Notes: generated by a model not told the origin, from the sequence alone. Counted from the stretch's first letter, positions 1 to 6,036 are shown. The stretch is DNA of 8,021 bases from an uncultured Clostridia bacterium (GCA_937907975.1 CALEQS010000268.1:1-8021); one strand, 5' to 3'. Numbers and translations are program-made.

Positions 1-249
1 GGCGGCCGCCTTGGCCTCCTCAAACCCCCGCAGTGAGCGGCGGAAGCTGTCCCGGAACACCATGCCCGCCGGAGTCAGGCTGATGGCGTTCTTGCGGGAG
101 CGGTCAAAGAGGGCGCAGCCCAGCTCGTGCTCCAGCTGCTGGATCTGGCGGCTCACCGAGGGCTGGGAGACGTAGAGTTCGTCCGCCGCCTGGGAAAAGC
201 TCATGCAGTCGGCCACCTTGAGAAAATATTGGATCTGTAATGAGGTCAT
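1..249 (-). CDS. LysR-family transcriptional regulator, N-terminal part (cut by window edge)
   Basis: Reading leftward from an ATG at 249, the frame stays open for 83 codons to the window edge, so only the DNA-binding part is visible. The translation starts MTSLQIQYFLKVADCMSFSQ and continues with AADELYVSQPSVSRQIQQLE and LGCALFDRS. This is the classic LysR winged helix-turn-helix: helix-turn-helix at about residues 18-37, then the wing and the start of the linker helix. A GGAGG ribosome binding site lies at 258-262, 8 nt from the ATG, which supports the start. The effector-binding domain lies outside the window, so the ligand cannot be guessed. The gene diverges from the glycyl-radical-type operon with 164 bp between start codons. 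LysR regulators usually control the divergently transcribed neighbour, so it is the obvious candidate regulator of that operon. The family call is firm; the target is inferred. Confidence 0.93.
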   Translation of the reverse strand, partial: MTSLQIQYFLKVADCMSFSQAADELYVSQPSVSRQIQQLEHELGCALFDRSRKNAISLTPAGMVFRDSFRRSLRGFEEAKAAA

Positions 250-283
250 CGTCTTTTCCTCCGCAAATCAGCATTGCCCGTAT

Positions 284-312
284 AGTATAGCATTGTTATG
301 TGCTTTTGGCTA
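284..312 (-). promoter_or_regulatory. Candidate promoter of the lysR-type gene
   Basis: On the minus strand a TATACT box (284-289) lies 17 bp from TAGCCA (307-312), which matches the TTGACA -35 consensus at four of six positions. It sits about 35 bp upstream of the lysR-type start codon. The site was found by eye, no start-site data exist, and A/T-rich DNA gives chance matches. Confidence 0.35.
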
Positions 313-359
313 TAACAAAATCAACTGGATAGATATTTGAAGTGAAATTCCTTCCGCGT

Positions 360-382
360 TATACTAATCTTATAATAGTATA
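360..382. promoter_or_regulatory. Palindromic operator candidate overlapping the GRE operon -10 box
   Basis: TATACTA (360-366) and TAGTATA (376-382) form a perfect 7-bp inverted repeat with a 9-bp spacer. A consensus -10 hexamer TATAAT (371-376) lies inside it, 37 nt before the GRE start codon. No good -35 box is found 17 bp upstream (TTCCTT at 348-353 is weak), as expected for a promoter that needs an activator. The 9-mer ATAGTATAG ending at 383 recurs exactly at 282-290, beside the lysR-type -10. LysR proteins bind interrupted palindromes of this kind between divergent genes, so these are plausible regulator sites. The repeats are visible in the sequence; the binding is inferred. The GRE ribosome binding site is GGGGGT at 403-408. 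Confidence 0.5.
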
Positions 383-413
383 GACATACACCAACGAGAT
401 ATGGGGGTAAACT

Positions 414-2777
414 ATGACAAAACAGCGTTTTGATAATACCCGAATTGAAAAACTGCGCCGGGCAATGCTGGTCCGACCCTCGGTCTGCGTGGAGCGGGCC
501 AGACTGATTACCGAGTCCTACCGTACCACAGAGGGGGAGAGCGCACCGATCCGCCGGGGCCGCGCATTTGCTCATCTGCTAGAGCACATGACGGTTCATA
601 TTTATCCCGACGAGCTGATCGTCGGTCGTCCTACCTCCAAGGTGCGAGGCGGCTCCATCAGCCCGGAATTGCAGTGTGACTGGATTCTGAATGAGCTGGA
701 TGTATTGTCTACCCGGGAGACCGACCCCTTTGAGCCGTTGACGGACGAAGAGCGGGCGGTACTGGCTGAGGTGGTACCCTATTGGAGTGAACGTTCTCTG
801 CGTCACCATTGGGCCGAAGAGGTACCACCTGAAAGTAAACCCTATGACGATCTCATCATCGGTGGCGGTGCGTTTTGCGGGAATAATCAATTCCCCGGTC
901 ACGCCTCCCCGGATTTTGGCCAGCTACTGCGTTATGGCGCAGAGGGGCTGGCACAGCAGGTACAGCAGAAGCTGGTCGAGGGCGGTACGCAGGCGCAGCG
1001 GGAAGAGTGGTTGGGAATGGAGCTCTGTCTCAATGCGCTGGCTGGTCTGGGCGATCGCTATGCTGCCGAAGCCCGCCGTCTGGCCGGAACGGAAACGGAT
1101 CCGGCCAGACGGGCAGAGCTGCTGGAGATTGCAGAGGTTTGTGAAAAGGTACCTCGCAAACCAGCAGAGACCTTCCGTGAGGCCATTCAGTCTCTGTGGT
1201 TTGGTTATATCTGCGTTATGCTGGAAAACTGGGGCACCGGCAATACCTTTCTTCGTGTGGATCAGTATCTCTATCCTTATTATCAAAAGAGCGCAGTTAA
1301 CGGCATGACAGCTCAGCAGGCCTATGAGCTGACGGCGATGCTGCTCATCAACTGCAATTCCGACTGCGTCGTTTACAGTGAAGCCCGCAGCCATGGTTTT
1401 GCAGGCAATAACTCTGGCTGCTCCTTCACCATCGGAGGTGTCACCCCGAAGGGGGAGTGTGCAGTCAACGAGCTGTCCTATCTTGTTCTGGAGGCTGAGC
1501 GGGCGGTCAACATGGGTAGTGACGATGTTGTGGTGCGCATTGCGGACGACACGCCGGAAGACTTTGTTCATTTGGCCTGTGAAGTGGCCCGTGATGTAGG
1601 CGGAAAGTTGAAGTTTCTCAGTGACGAAGGTACTAAGCGCAACCTGCTGCTGGATGGCATGACTATGGAGCAGGCTAATGATTACGCCATCGTGGGCTGC
1701 ACTTCGCCAACAGTAGGCGGCCTGAGTTATAATATTCCCGGCGGCATCATCAGCCTGCCCGGCATTCTGGAACTGGCTCTTAATAATGGCATCCACCGGC
1801 TTACCGGACTTCAACTGGGTGCGCAGACGGGAAACGCTGCCAATTTTGGCAGTTATAACGAGATTTGGGATGCTTTCTGCACACAGGTGCGTAAGGTCAT
1901 CCCCCACTGCCATCAAATTAAAAATGCCGATAAGGCAGTGATTTCCCGCTATATGCCGTCTCCCCTTCAATCCAGTCTGCTTCCGATATGTCTGGAGCGG
2001 GGCGAGGATGTGAGCAGTGGCGGCACGAAACCGTTTTATTCCTTTGCCATGTCACTGGCCGGTGCGCCCAACGTGGGCGATTCGCTGGCGGCTATCAAGA
2101 AATATGTGTTCGAAGAGCATAAGGTCACTATGGACACTATCGTAAATGCACTGAACGCCAACTTTGAGGGTTATGAGGATCTGCAAAAGCTGCTGCTCAG
2201 AGCTCCTAAATTTGGTAATAATGATCCCTATGTGGATACGATTGTCAACGACGTGCTGAGCTTTGTTTCTGATGTGGTGGCGGAGACCCCTGGTTTCCAC
2301 GGGGCACAGTCTACCGTGGCTGCCGCTGCTGTTACTGCCAATATCGGCTTGGGAATGGTGTGCGGAGCTACCCCGGACGGCCGAAAGGCGGGAGAGCCCA
2401 TCTCTGAGGGCGGTATCTCCCCGGCTCAGGGCCGCAACAGCAGCGGGACCACGGCGACAATGCTGTCCATTGCCAAGCTGGACCACACCAAGCTGCGCCA
2501 CGGCGAGGTGCTCAATATGCGCATCAATCCGGAAGCCGTAGCCGGAGATGAAAAGCTGCGCAAGTTTGAAGCGATGATCCGCTCCTATTTTAAGGCGGGA
2601 GGTTGCTTTGTCCAGTTCAATATCGTCTCCACTGAGACACTGCGGGACGCGCAGCGTCATCCGGAAAACCATCGGGATCTGGTGGTGCGGGTGGCCACCT
2701 ACGCCGCCTACTTTGTGGAGCTGGGGGCGGAGCTTCAGAATGATATTATCAACCGGATGGAGTTCTCCGAATGTTGA
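414..2777 (+). CDS. Glycyl radical enzyme family (PFL2-like) protein with Thr in place of the radical glycine
   Basis: This 787-aa cytoplasmic protein has the usual length and layout of the glycyl radical enzyme superfamily. The N-terminal PFL-like domain opens with RPSVCVERARLITESYR and IRRGRAFAHLLEHMT. The finger loop carries the thiyl cysteine Cys429 in VGCTSP. The C-terminal region has TPDGRKAG (653-660), then FVQFN, STETLRDAQ and LVVRV. The family's radical motif RVxGYSA should follow, but residues 759-765 read RVATYAA, so the glycine is Thr762 (codon ACC at 2697-2699, two base changes from GGC). Everything after it (YFVEL, then QNDIINR) aligns normally, so this is not a frameshift. The residue two after Cys429 is Ser. 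Dehydratases, choline and isethionate lyases and HPA decarboxylase have Glu there (CxE), and PFL has Cys-Cys, so none of those activities should be assigned. The ORF is intact, co-transcribed with its activase, and preceded by GGGGGT 5 nt before ATG. Family membership is certain; catalysis by the normal mechanism is doubtful and the substrate unknown. Confidence 0.93.
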   Translation: MTKQRFDNTRIEKLRRAMLVRPSVCVERARLITESYRTTEGESAPIRRGRAFAHLLEHMTVHIYPDELIVGRPTSKVRGGSISPELQCDWILNELDVLSTRETDPFEPLTDEERAVLAEVVPYWSERSLRHHWAEEVPPESKPYDDLIIGGGAFCGNNQFPGHASPDFGQLLRYGAEGLAQQVQQKLVEGGTQAQREEWLGMELCLNALAGLGDRYAAEARRLAGTETDPARRAELLEIAEVCEKVPRKPAETFREAIQSLWFGYICVMLENWGTGNTFLRVDQYLYPYYQKSAVNGMTAQQAYELTAMLLINCNSDCVVYSEARSHGFAGNNSGCSFTIGGVTPKGECAVNELSYLVLEAERAVNMGSDDVVVRIADDTPEDFVHLACEVARDVGGKLKFLSDEGTKRNLLLDGMTMEQANDYAIVGCTSPTVGGLSYNIPGGIISLPGILELALNNGIHRLTGLQLGAQTGNAANFGSYNEIWDAFCTQVRKVIPHCHQIKNADKAVISRYMPSPLQSSLLPICLERGEDVSSGGTKPFYSFAMSLAGAPNVGDSLAAIKKYVFEEHKVTMDTIVNALNANFEGYEDLQKLLLRAPKFGNNDPYVDTIVNDVLSFVSDVVAETPGFHGAQSTVAAAAVTANIGLGMVCGATPDGRKAGEPISEGGISPAQGRNSSGTTATMLSIAKLDHTKLRHGEVLNMRINPEAVAGDEKLRKFEAMIRSYFKAGGCFVQFNIVSTETLRDAQRHPENHRDLVVRVATYAAYFVELGAELQNDIINRMEFSEC

Positions 2778-3688
2778 ACGGGAAGTGTAAAAGTCCTTCC
2801 GCAACAGTGTTCAATGTCGTCCATGGTTCCTTTGTAGACGGCTGGGGTATCCGTACTACAGTGTTCTTGAAAGGGTGTCCACTGCGGTGCCTTTGGTGCT
2901 GCAACCCGGAGAGCCAACGCCGGGTACCGGAGCTGCGGCTTATCAGTGAACACTGCTCTGGCTGCGGAAAGTGCTTGAGTGTCTGTCCCCGAAGCGCCCT
3001 GTCTCTTGCGGAGGATCGGGTGCAAGTGGATCGGATCAAATGCGACGGATGCGGGAAATGCACTGAAGTCTGCTGGCCCGGCGCGCTGGAGCTCTGGGGA
3101 AAGGAACGTACGGCGGAGGATGTGTTTGCTGAGTGCGTCCGGGATGCAGAGTTTTACCGACAGAGCGGTGGCGGCGTCACTCTAAGCGGCGGTGAGCCCA
3201 CCCAGTGGCCGGAGTTCTGCCTTGAAATGCTGCGTCTGTGTCATGAGGCGGGTATTCCGGTGGCCATTGATTGCTGCGGACAGGTCACGGCGCCGGAGGG
3301 GCTGGAGGTGCTGCGTCAAGCCGATCTCATCTTATTTGATGTGAAGGGGCTGGATCCGGAGCAGCACCGGCGCAATACCGGTGTAGACAACAGTGTCATT
3401 CAAGATAATCTGAACTTGCTGGAGGCGTGGGGTAAGGATGTCATTGTCCGATATCCTGTCATTCCAAATCACAATTGGCAGGAGGCAAAGGCCATTGCCG
3501 ACCGGCTGGCAGCACTAAAGTGCGTCAAGCGTGTGGATCTCATCCCCTATCACCAGTTTGGCAGCGGAAAATATGAGCAGTTGGGCCGGAGCTATTTGTT
3601 GGAGGAGCAGCCCATCCCTGAGGAGGAGCAGCAGAACCTGCTCCAGCTGTTTCAGGAGCGTGGACTGAACGCCCAGCTGGGCGGATAG
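2771..3688 (+). CDS. Glycyl radical enzyme activase (radical SAM, two extra 4Fe-4S clusters)
   Basis: This 305-aa radical SAM protein belongs to the family that uses S-adenosylmethionine and a reduced 4Fe-4S cluster to abstract hydrogen from the glycine of a partner GRE. The radical SAM CxxxCxxC motif is intact (Cys36, Cys40, Cys43 in CPLRCLWC). Between it and the rest of the barrel sits an 8-cysteine ferredoxin-like insert: CSGCGKCLSVC (62-72) and CDGCGKCTEVC (91-101). The SAM-binding GGE motif follows at 140-142 (TLSGGEPT). This 'long' activase form is the type paired with non-PFL GREs. An oddity is that the N-terminal family motif DGPGIRT reads DGWGIRT (23-29), with Trp25 in place of proline (TGG at 2843-2845). 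The start overlaps the GRE stop in ATGTTGA (7 nt shared), with a GGAG site 7 nt upstream at 2759-2762, so translation is probably coupled. The partner's missing glycine leaves its target residue unclear. Confidence 0.94.
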   Translation: MLNGKCKSPSATVFNVVHGSFVDGWGIRTTVFLKGCPLRCLWCCNPESQRRVPELRLISEHCSGCGKCLSVCPRSALSLAEDRVQVDRIKCDGCGKCTEVCWPGALELWGKERTAEDVFAECVRDAEFYRQSGGGVTLSGGEPTQWPEFCLEMLRLCHEAGIPVAIDCCGQVTAPEGLEVLRQADLILFDVKGLDPEQHRRNTGVDNSVIQDNLNLLEAWGKDVIVRYPVIPNHNWQEAKAIADRLAALKCVKRVDLIPYHQFGSGKYEQLGRSYLLEEQPIPEEEQQNLLQLFQERGLNAQLGG

Positions 3689-3738
3689 AGCCAAGGCTAA
3701 AAGCAAAGATTTTAAGACAAAGCGAGGAAGACTAAACT

Positions 3739-5034
3739 ATGCGTTACGAAGATGTATATGAGATGAAGAAACACTCCCTGGAGGAGTGTCTTGCGCTGAT
3801 CGAGAGCGGCGACACCATCGCTGTCTCCGGCGTGGCTACGGAGCCCACAGAGTTTCTGAGCCACTTCACCGAGATCGTCCCCCGGCTCCACGACGTGACC
3901 GTCGTCAAGAGCAAGGACAACGAGTATGAATATCTGCGCGACCCGGCCACAAAGGGCCACGTCATGACCGTCGGCCACTTCTATGCCAAGAATATGCGGG
4001 AAGGCCACGAGCTGGGCATCGCGTCCTACATTCCCTCTGACCTGCACAATTACATGGCGGAGCGGGTGGCCTACAAGCCCAACAACGTGTTTGTGGCCCA
4101 GGTGGCGGACATGGAGGACGGCTCCTTCCAGATCCCCTACTGCAAGATGTTTGAGGAGGAGGCTTTTGCCTGCGCGGATAAGGTTATTCTGGAGGTCAAT
4201 CCCAATTTCCGCCGGGTCAAGGGCGGACTGGAGATCCCGCTGAAGCGGGTCACCTCCTTCTTCGTCTCCGAAAAGCCCATTTTTACCATCCCCCGCTCGG
4301 TGCCCACGGAGATGGACCACAAGATTGGCCGCTATGTGGCCGACCTGATCCACGACGGCGACTGCATCCAGCTGGGCATCGGCGGCCTGCCCGACGCCGT
4401 GGGCGAGTATCTGAAGGAGAAAAATGATCTGGGCATCCACTCCGAGCTGTTCTCCTCCACCATGGCCGACCTGATCGAGGCGGGCAATGTCACCGGCAGA
4501 AAGAAAAATCTGAACCGGGGCAAGCATCTGGCCACCTTCTGCATCGGCGATCAGCACCTCTTTGAGACGGTGTCCAGCGATCCAAACTGTTATCTGGTGC
4601 CCTGCTCCTATGGCAACGATCCCTTCGTCATCTCCCAGAACGACCACATGATCAGCGTCAACACCGCCATGGAGATCGACATCACCGGTCAGATCTGCTC
4701 CGAGAGCATTGGCCCCAAGCAGTTCTCCGGCACCGGCGGCGCCGCCGACTATGCCTACGGCGCCATGCACTCCCGGGGCGGCCGGGGCATCGTGGCCTTT
4801 GCCTCCACCGCCAAGGGGGGCACCATCTCCAAGATCAAGTCCATCCTGACCCCCGGCGCGGCGGTGTCCATCTCCCGCAACCTGGCGGACACGATTATCA
4901 CCGAGTACGGCGTGGCCGAGCTGCGCGGGCGCACCATCCGGGAGCGGGCCGACGCCCTCATCGCCATCGCCCACCCCAAATTCCGCGACCAGCTGCGCAA
5001 AGAGGCAAGGGACTACGGTATCCTGGTGGATTAA
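3739..5034 (+). CDS. Family I CoA-transferase (4-hydroxybutyrate/butyryl-CoA:acetate CoA-transferase type)
   Basis: This 431-aa cytoplasmic enzyme belongs to the acetyl-CoA hydrolase/transferase family and probably swaps CoA between an acyl-CoA and a free acid through a glutamyl-CoA thioester. The length fits single-chain clostridial enzymes (about 430-450 aa). Visible motifs are GIGGLPDAV (213-221), the GIHSELFS segment whose Glu236 lines up with catalytic Glu238 of Clostridium aminobutyricum 4-hydroxybutyrate CoA-transferase, and the C-terminal EIDITGQICSES and SGTGGAADYAYGA (330-342). Many relatives have GGQxDF where this has GGAADY, which may reflect a different acyl preference. GAGGAAG (3724-3730) is the ribosome binding site, 8 nt from the ATG. 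It lies 50 nt after the activase with no terminator between, so it is probably the third gene of the operon. Its G/C-ending codon bias is stronger than in the two genes before it. The family is certain; the substrates are not. A simple butyrate-forming role independent of the GRE remains possible. Confidence 0.93.
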   Translation: MRYEDVYEMKKHSLEECLALIESGDTIAVSGVATEPTEFLSHFTEIVPRLHDVTVVKSKDNEYEYLRDPATKGHVMTVGHFYAKNMREGHELGIASYIPSDLHNYMAERVAYKPNNVFVAQVADMEDGSFQIPYCKMFEEEAFACADKVILEVNPNFRRVKGGLEIPLKRVTSFFVSEKPIFTIPRSVPTEMDHKIGRYVADLIHDGDCIQLGIGGLPDAVGEYLKEKNDLGIHSELFSSTMADLIEAGNVTGRKKNLNRGKHLATFCIGDQHLFETVSSDPNCYLVPCSYGNDPFVISQNDHMISVNTAMEIDITGQICSESIGPKQFSGTGGAADYAYGAMHSRGGRGIVAFASTAKGGTISKIKSILTPGAAVSISRNLADTIITEYGVAELRGRTIRERADALIAIAHPKFRDQLRKEARDYGILVD

Positions 5035-5035
5035 C

Positions 5036-5064
5036 TGCAAGAAAAGGCACCGCCTTTTCTTGCA
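5036..5064 (+). terminator. Hairpin after the CoA-transferase gene, probable operon terminator
   Basis: TGCAAGAAAAGGC (5036-5048) and its exact reverse complement (5052-5064) form a perfect 13-bp stem with a 3-nt loop, starting 2 nt after the stop codon. The stem carries AAAA on the left and TTTTCTT on the right, so it can act like a bidirectional A-tract/T-tract terminator around a short GGC/GCC core. There is no separate U-run beyond the stem, which makes efficient termination less certain. It is the first of five perfect inverted repeats in this gap. Confidence 0.6.
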
Positions 5065-5072
5065 TGAGGCTG

Positions 5073-5123
5073 CATACGCGGCCGCACTCGATTGCTTGCA
5101 CAAAAGTCGCACGGCCGCGTATG
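5073..5123. repeat. Perfect 12-bp inverted repeat, 27-nt loop
   Basis: CATACGCGGCCG (5073-5084) is matched exactly by CGGCCGCGTATG (5112-5123). The long loop (5085-5111) has no convincing inner pairing. It is very GC-rich and lacks a T-run, so it is not a classic terminator. Its function is unknown. Confidence 0.7.
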
Positions 5124-5129
5124 AGAAGT

Positions 5130-5161
5130 GTCATTTCCGAGGTACACGCCCCGGAAATGAC
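5130..5161. repeat. Perfect 10-bp inverted repeat, 12-nt loop
   Basis: GTCATTTCCG (5130-5139) pairs exactly with CGGAAATGAC (5152-5161). The ATTTCCG/CGGAAAT core reappears about 200 bp downstream (5331-5337 and 5355-5361) around the next ribosome binding site. The function is unknown; a protein-binding site or an RNA hairpin are both possible. Confidence 0.7.
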
Positions 5162-5175
5162 GTAATTTAAATTTG

Positions 5176-5199
5176 TTCCGATGCCTGCGGGCATCGGAA
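5176..5199. repeat. Perfect 10-bp inverted repeat, 4-nt loop
   Basis: TTCCGATGCC (5176-5185) pairs exactly with GGCATCGGAA (5190-5199) across the tetraloop TGCG. It would make a stable hairpin in RNA from either strand. No T-run of four or more follows on the plus strand, but the minus-strand side reads into AAATTTAAATT, so leftward termination is conceivable though not needed by any gene seen here. Confidence 0.7.
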
Positions 5200-5253
5200 T
5201 TCTGTGAAACTGGCGATAAGCACAGCGAATCATACTATTCCATCTGACATCTC

Positions 5254-5282
5254 ACGGGCAAGGTCAGCTTGACCTTGCCCGT
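5254..5282. repeat. Perfect 13-bp inverted repeat, 3-nt loop; possible terminator
   Basis: ACGGGCAAGGTCA (5254-5266) pairs exactly with TGACCTTGCCCGT (5270-5282). It is the strongest hairpin of the cluster and ends about 40 bp before the -10 box of the broken S-component gene. TATTCTG follows, which is a poor U-tract, so termination activity is uncertain. The DNA from 5200 to 5253 shows no gene or clear motif. Confidence 0.65.
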
Positions 5283-5319
5283 TATTCTGAAATTGGACAT
5301 AGCAAAATAGTCAGTTTGA

Positions 5320-5350
5320 TGCTATAATAGCGGAAATTTCCAAAGAGGAG
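5320..5350 (+). promoter_or_regulatory. Extended -10 promoter and ribosome binding site of the S-component pseudogene
   Basis: TGC followed directly by TATAAT (5320-5328) is an extended -10 element, which can work without a good -35 box; none is seen at the expected place (TAGCAA at 5300-5305). AGAGGAG (5344-5350) is a strong ribosome binding site 11 nt before the ATG at 5362. This implies that the broken gene is still, or was recently, transcribed. Confidence 0.55.
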
Positions 5351-5361
5351 AGAGATTTCCG
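5331..5361 (+). promoter_or_regulatory. Inverted repeat enclosing the ribosome binding site
   Basis: CGGAAAT (5331-5337) and ATTTCCG (5355-5361) are perfect complements that flank the AGAGGAG ribosome binding site and end at the base before the start codon. In the mRNA they would form a 7-bp stem with the binding site in a 17-nt loop. GGAAATTTCC (5332-5341) is itself a 10-bp palindrome. This could tune translation or be an operator just downstream of the -10 box. No known riboswitch is recognised. Confidence 0.4.
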
Positions 5362-5884
5362 ATGTTTACATTTCCTGAACGGAGAAAACAGCATCCCACC
5401 AAGTAGCTGACCATGACGGCCCTGCTGATGGCGATGAATGTGGTGATGAGCTCCTTCAGCATTCCGGTGCCCGGCGGACACCTGTATCTGAACGACATGG
5501 TGATCTGCACCGCGGCCATCCTGCTGGACCCGCTGGGGGCCTGGTGGGCGTCGTCGGCGCATTTCTGGGCGACCCGTTCTTTTATCCGGCCCCATATTCG
5601 TCTCCCTTGTGACCCACGGCCTGCAGGCCGTGGCAGTGTGCCTCATCAGCCACTACGGCGCCGGGGAGAAGCGGGGCGGCCGCACCTGCATCGGCTTGCT
5701 GGTGGGTGTGATCATCAACGTGGTGGGCTATTCCATCGGCCGCAGTTTTGTCTATGCCACCCCGAAGGCGGCTCTGCTGAAGCTGCCCTTCCAGATTTTC
5801 CAGGCCTCCTTCGGCGCAGTCGTCGCCGGTCTGCTCTGCTTCAAAGCAGGCATTATGAAGGTGTTCAAAAAAGTTGCAGCTTAA
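5362..5884 (+). pseudogene. ECF transporter S component (PF07155-like), broken by one stop and two frameshifts
   Basis: The reconstructed product, about 174 aa, is a hydrophobic multi-helix protein resembling the substrate-binding S subunit of energy-coupling-factor vitamin importers. Its features include GGHLYLNDMVICTAAILLDP, GVVGAFLGDPFFYPAP and VSLVTHGLQAVAV. Three lesions break it. TAG (5404-5406) follows 14 codons. One base is missing at the GGGGG run (5535-5539), moving the frame from LLDPLG to VGVVGAFLGD. One base is missing at the CCCC run (5590-5593), moving it again to IFVSLVTHGL, which reads cleanly to TAA at 5882-5884. ATG 5413 restarts in frame but has no ribosome binding site and cannot cross the frameshifts. 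No EcfA or EcfT genes are nearby, as is usual for group II systems with scattered S genes. The substrate is unknown. Homopolymer sequencing errors could explain the frameshifts but not the TAG. Confidence 0.82.
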
Positions 5885-5888
5885 CTCA

Positions 5889-5926
5889 CAGGCGGCTCAG
5901 GTCGAATGACCTGAGCCGTCTGTTTT
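5889..5926 (+). terminator. Rho-independent terminator after the S-component pseudogene
   Basis: A 15-bp stem with one G-T wobble (5889-5903 with 5908-5922) closes a GAAT loop and is followed by TTTT. It starts 4 nt after the stop codon. The hairpin core is GGCTCAGGTC / GACCTGAGCC. This is a textbook intrinsic terminator for the plus strand. Confidence 0.9.
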
Positions 5927-5959
5927 GTAGAAAATTTTGATTGCAGCTGGTTTCACAGA

Positions 5960-5985
5960 ATTCCGCCCGCCGCAGTGGGCGGAAT
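5960..5985. repeat. Perfect 9-bp inverted repeat in the convergent gap
   Basis: ATTCCGCCC (5960-5968) pairs with GGGCGGAAT (5977-5985) across an 8-nt loop. It lies between the pseudogene terminator and the bidirectional terminator and has no T-run. Its role is unknown. Confidence 0.55.
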
Positions 5986-5997
5986 CAATTGCAGTCA

Positions 5998-6030
5998 GAA
6001 AAAGCCGAGGACATGTGCCTCGGCTTTTTC
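5998..6030. terminator. Bidirectional terminator between convergent genes
   Basis: GAAAAAGCCGAGG (5998-6010) and CCTCGGCTTTTTC (6018-6030) form a perfect 13-bp stem with a 7-nt loop. The GCCGAGG core is flanked by five A on one side and five T on the other, so the same element ends transcripts in both directions. It serves glpK on the minus strand (stop at 6117, about 87 bp upstream in that sense) and backs up the pseudogene terminator on the plus strand. Confidence 0.85.
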
Positions 6031-6036
6031 ACTGCT

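Noticed and set aside
924..1970. Minus-strand open frame of 348 codons
   Set aside because: It lies wholly opposite the GRE gene, shows no recognisable domain, and the GRE translation is clearly the real one.
2688..2777. A frameshift as the cause of the missing glycine in the GRE
   Set aside because: The frame is correct on both sides of Thr762 and ends at the normal C-terminal distance (25 residues after the motif position), so only the codon itself differs.
3712..5112. Minus-strand open frame of 466 codons
   Set aside because: It is the antisense shadow of the CoA-transferase: strong G/C third positions remove stops, and the product is low-complexity Gly/His/Asp/Val sequence with no family signature.
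5036..5282. CRISPR array or known riboswitch in the hairpin-rich gap
   Set aside because: The arms are not direct repeats with regular spacers, and no conserved riboswitch core could be recognised.
5413..5602. Programmed frameshifting to rescue the S-component gene
   Set aside because: Two separate shifts plus a TAG would be needed, and no slippery heptamer with a downstream pseudoknot is apparent; simple decay or read error is more likely.
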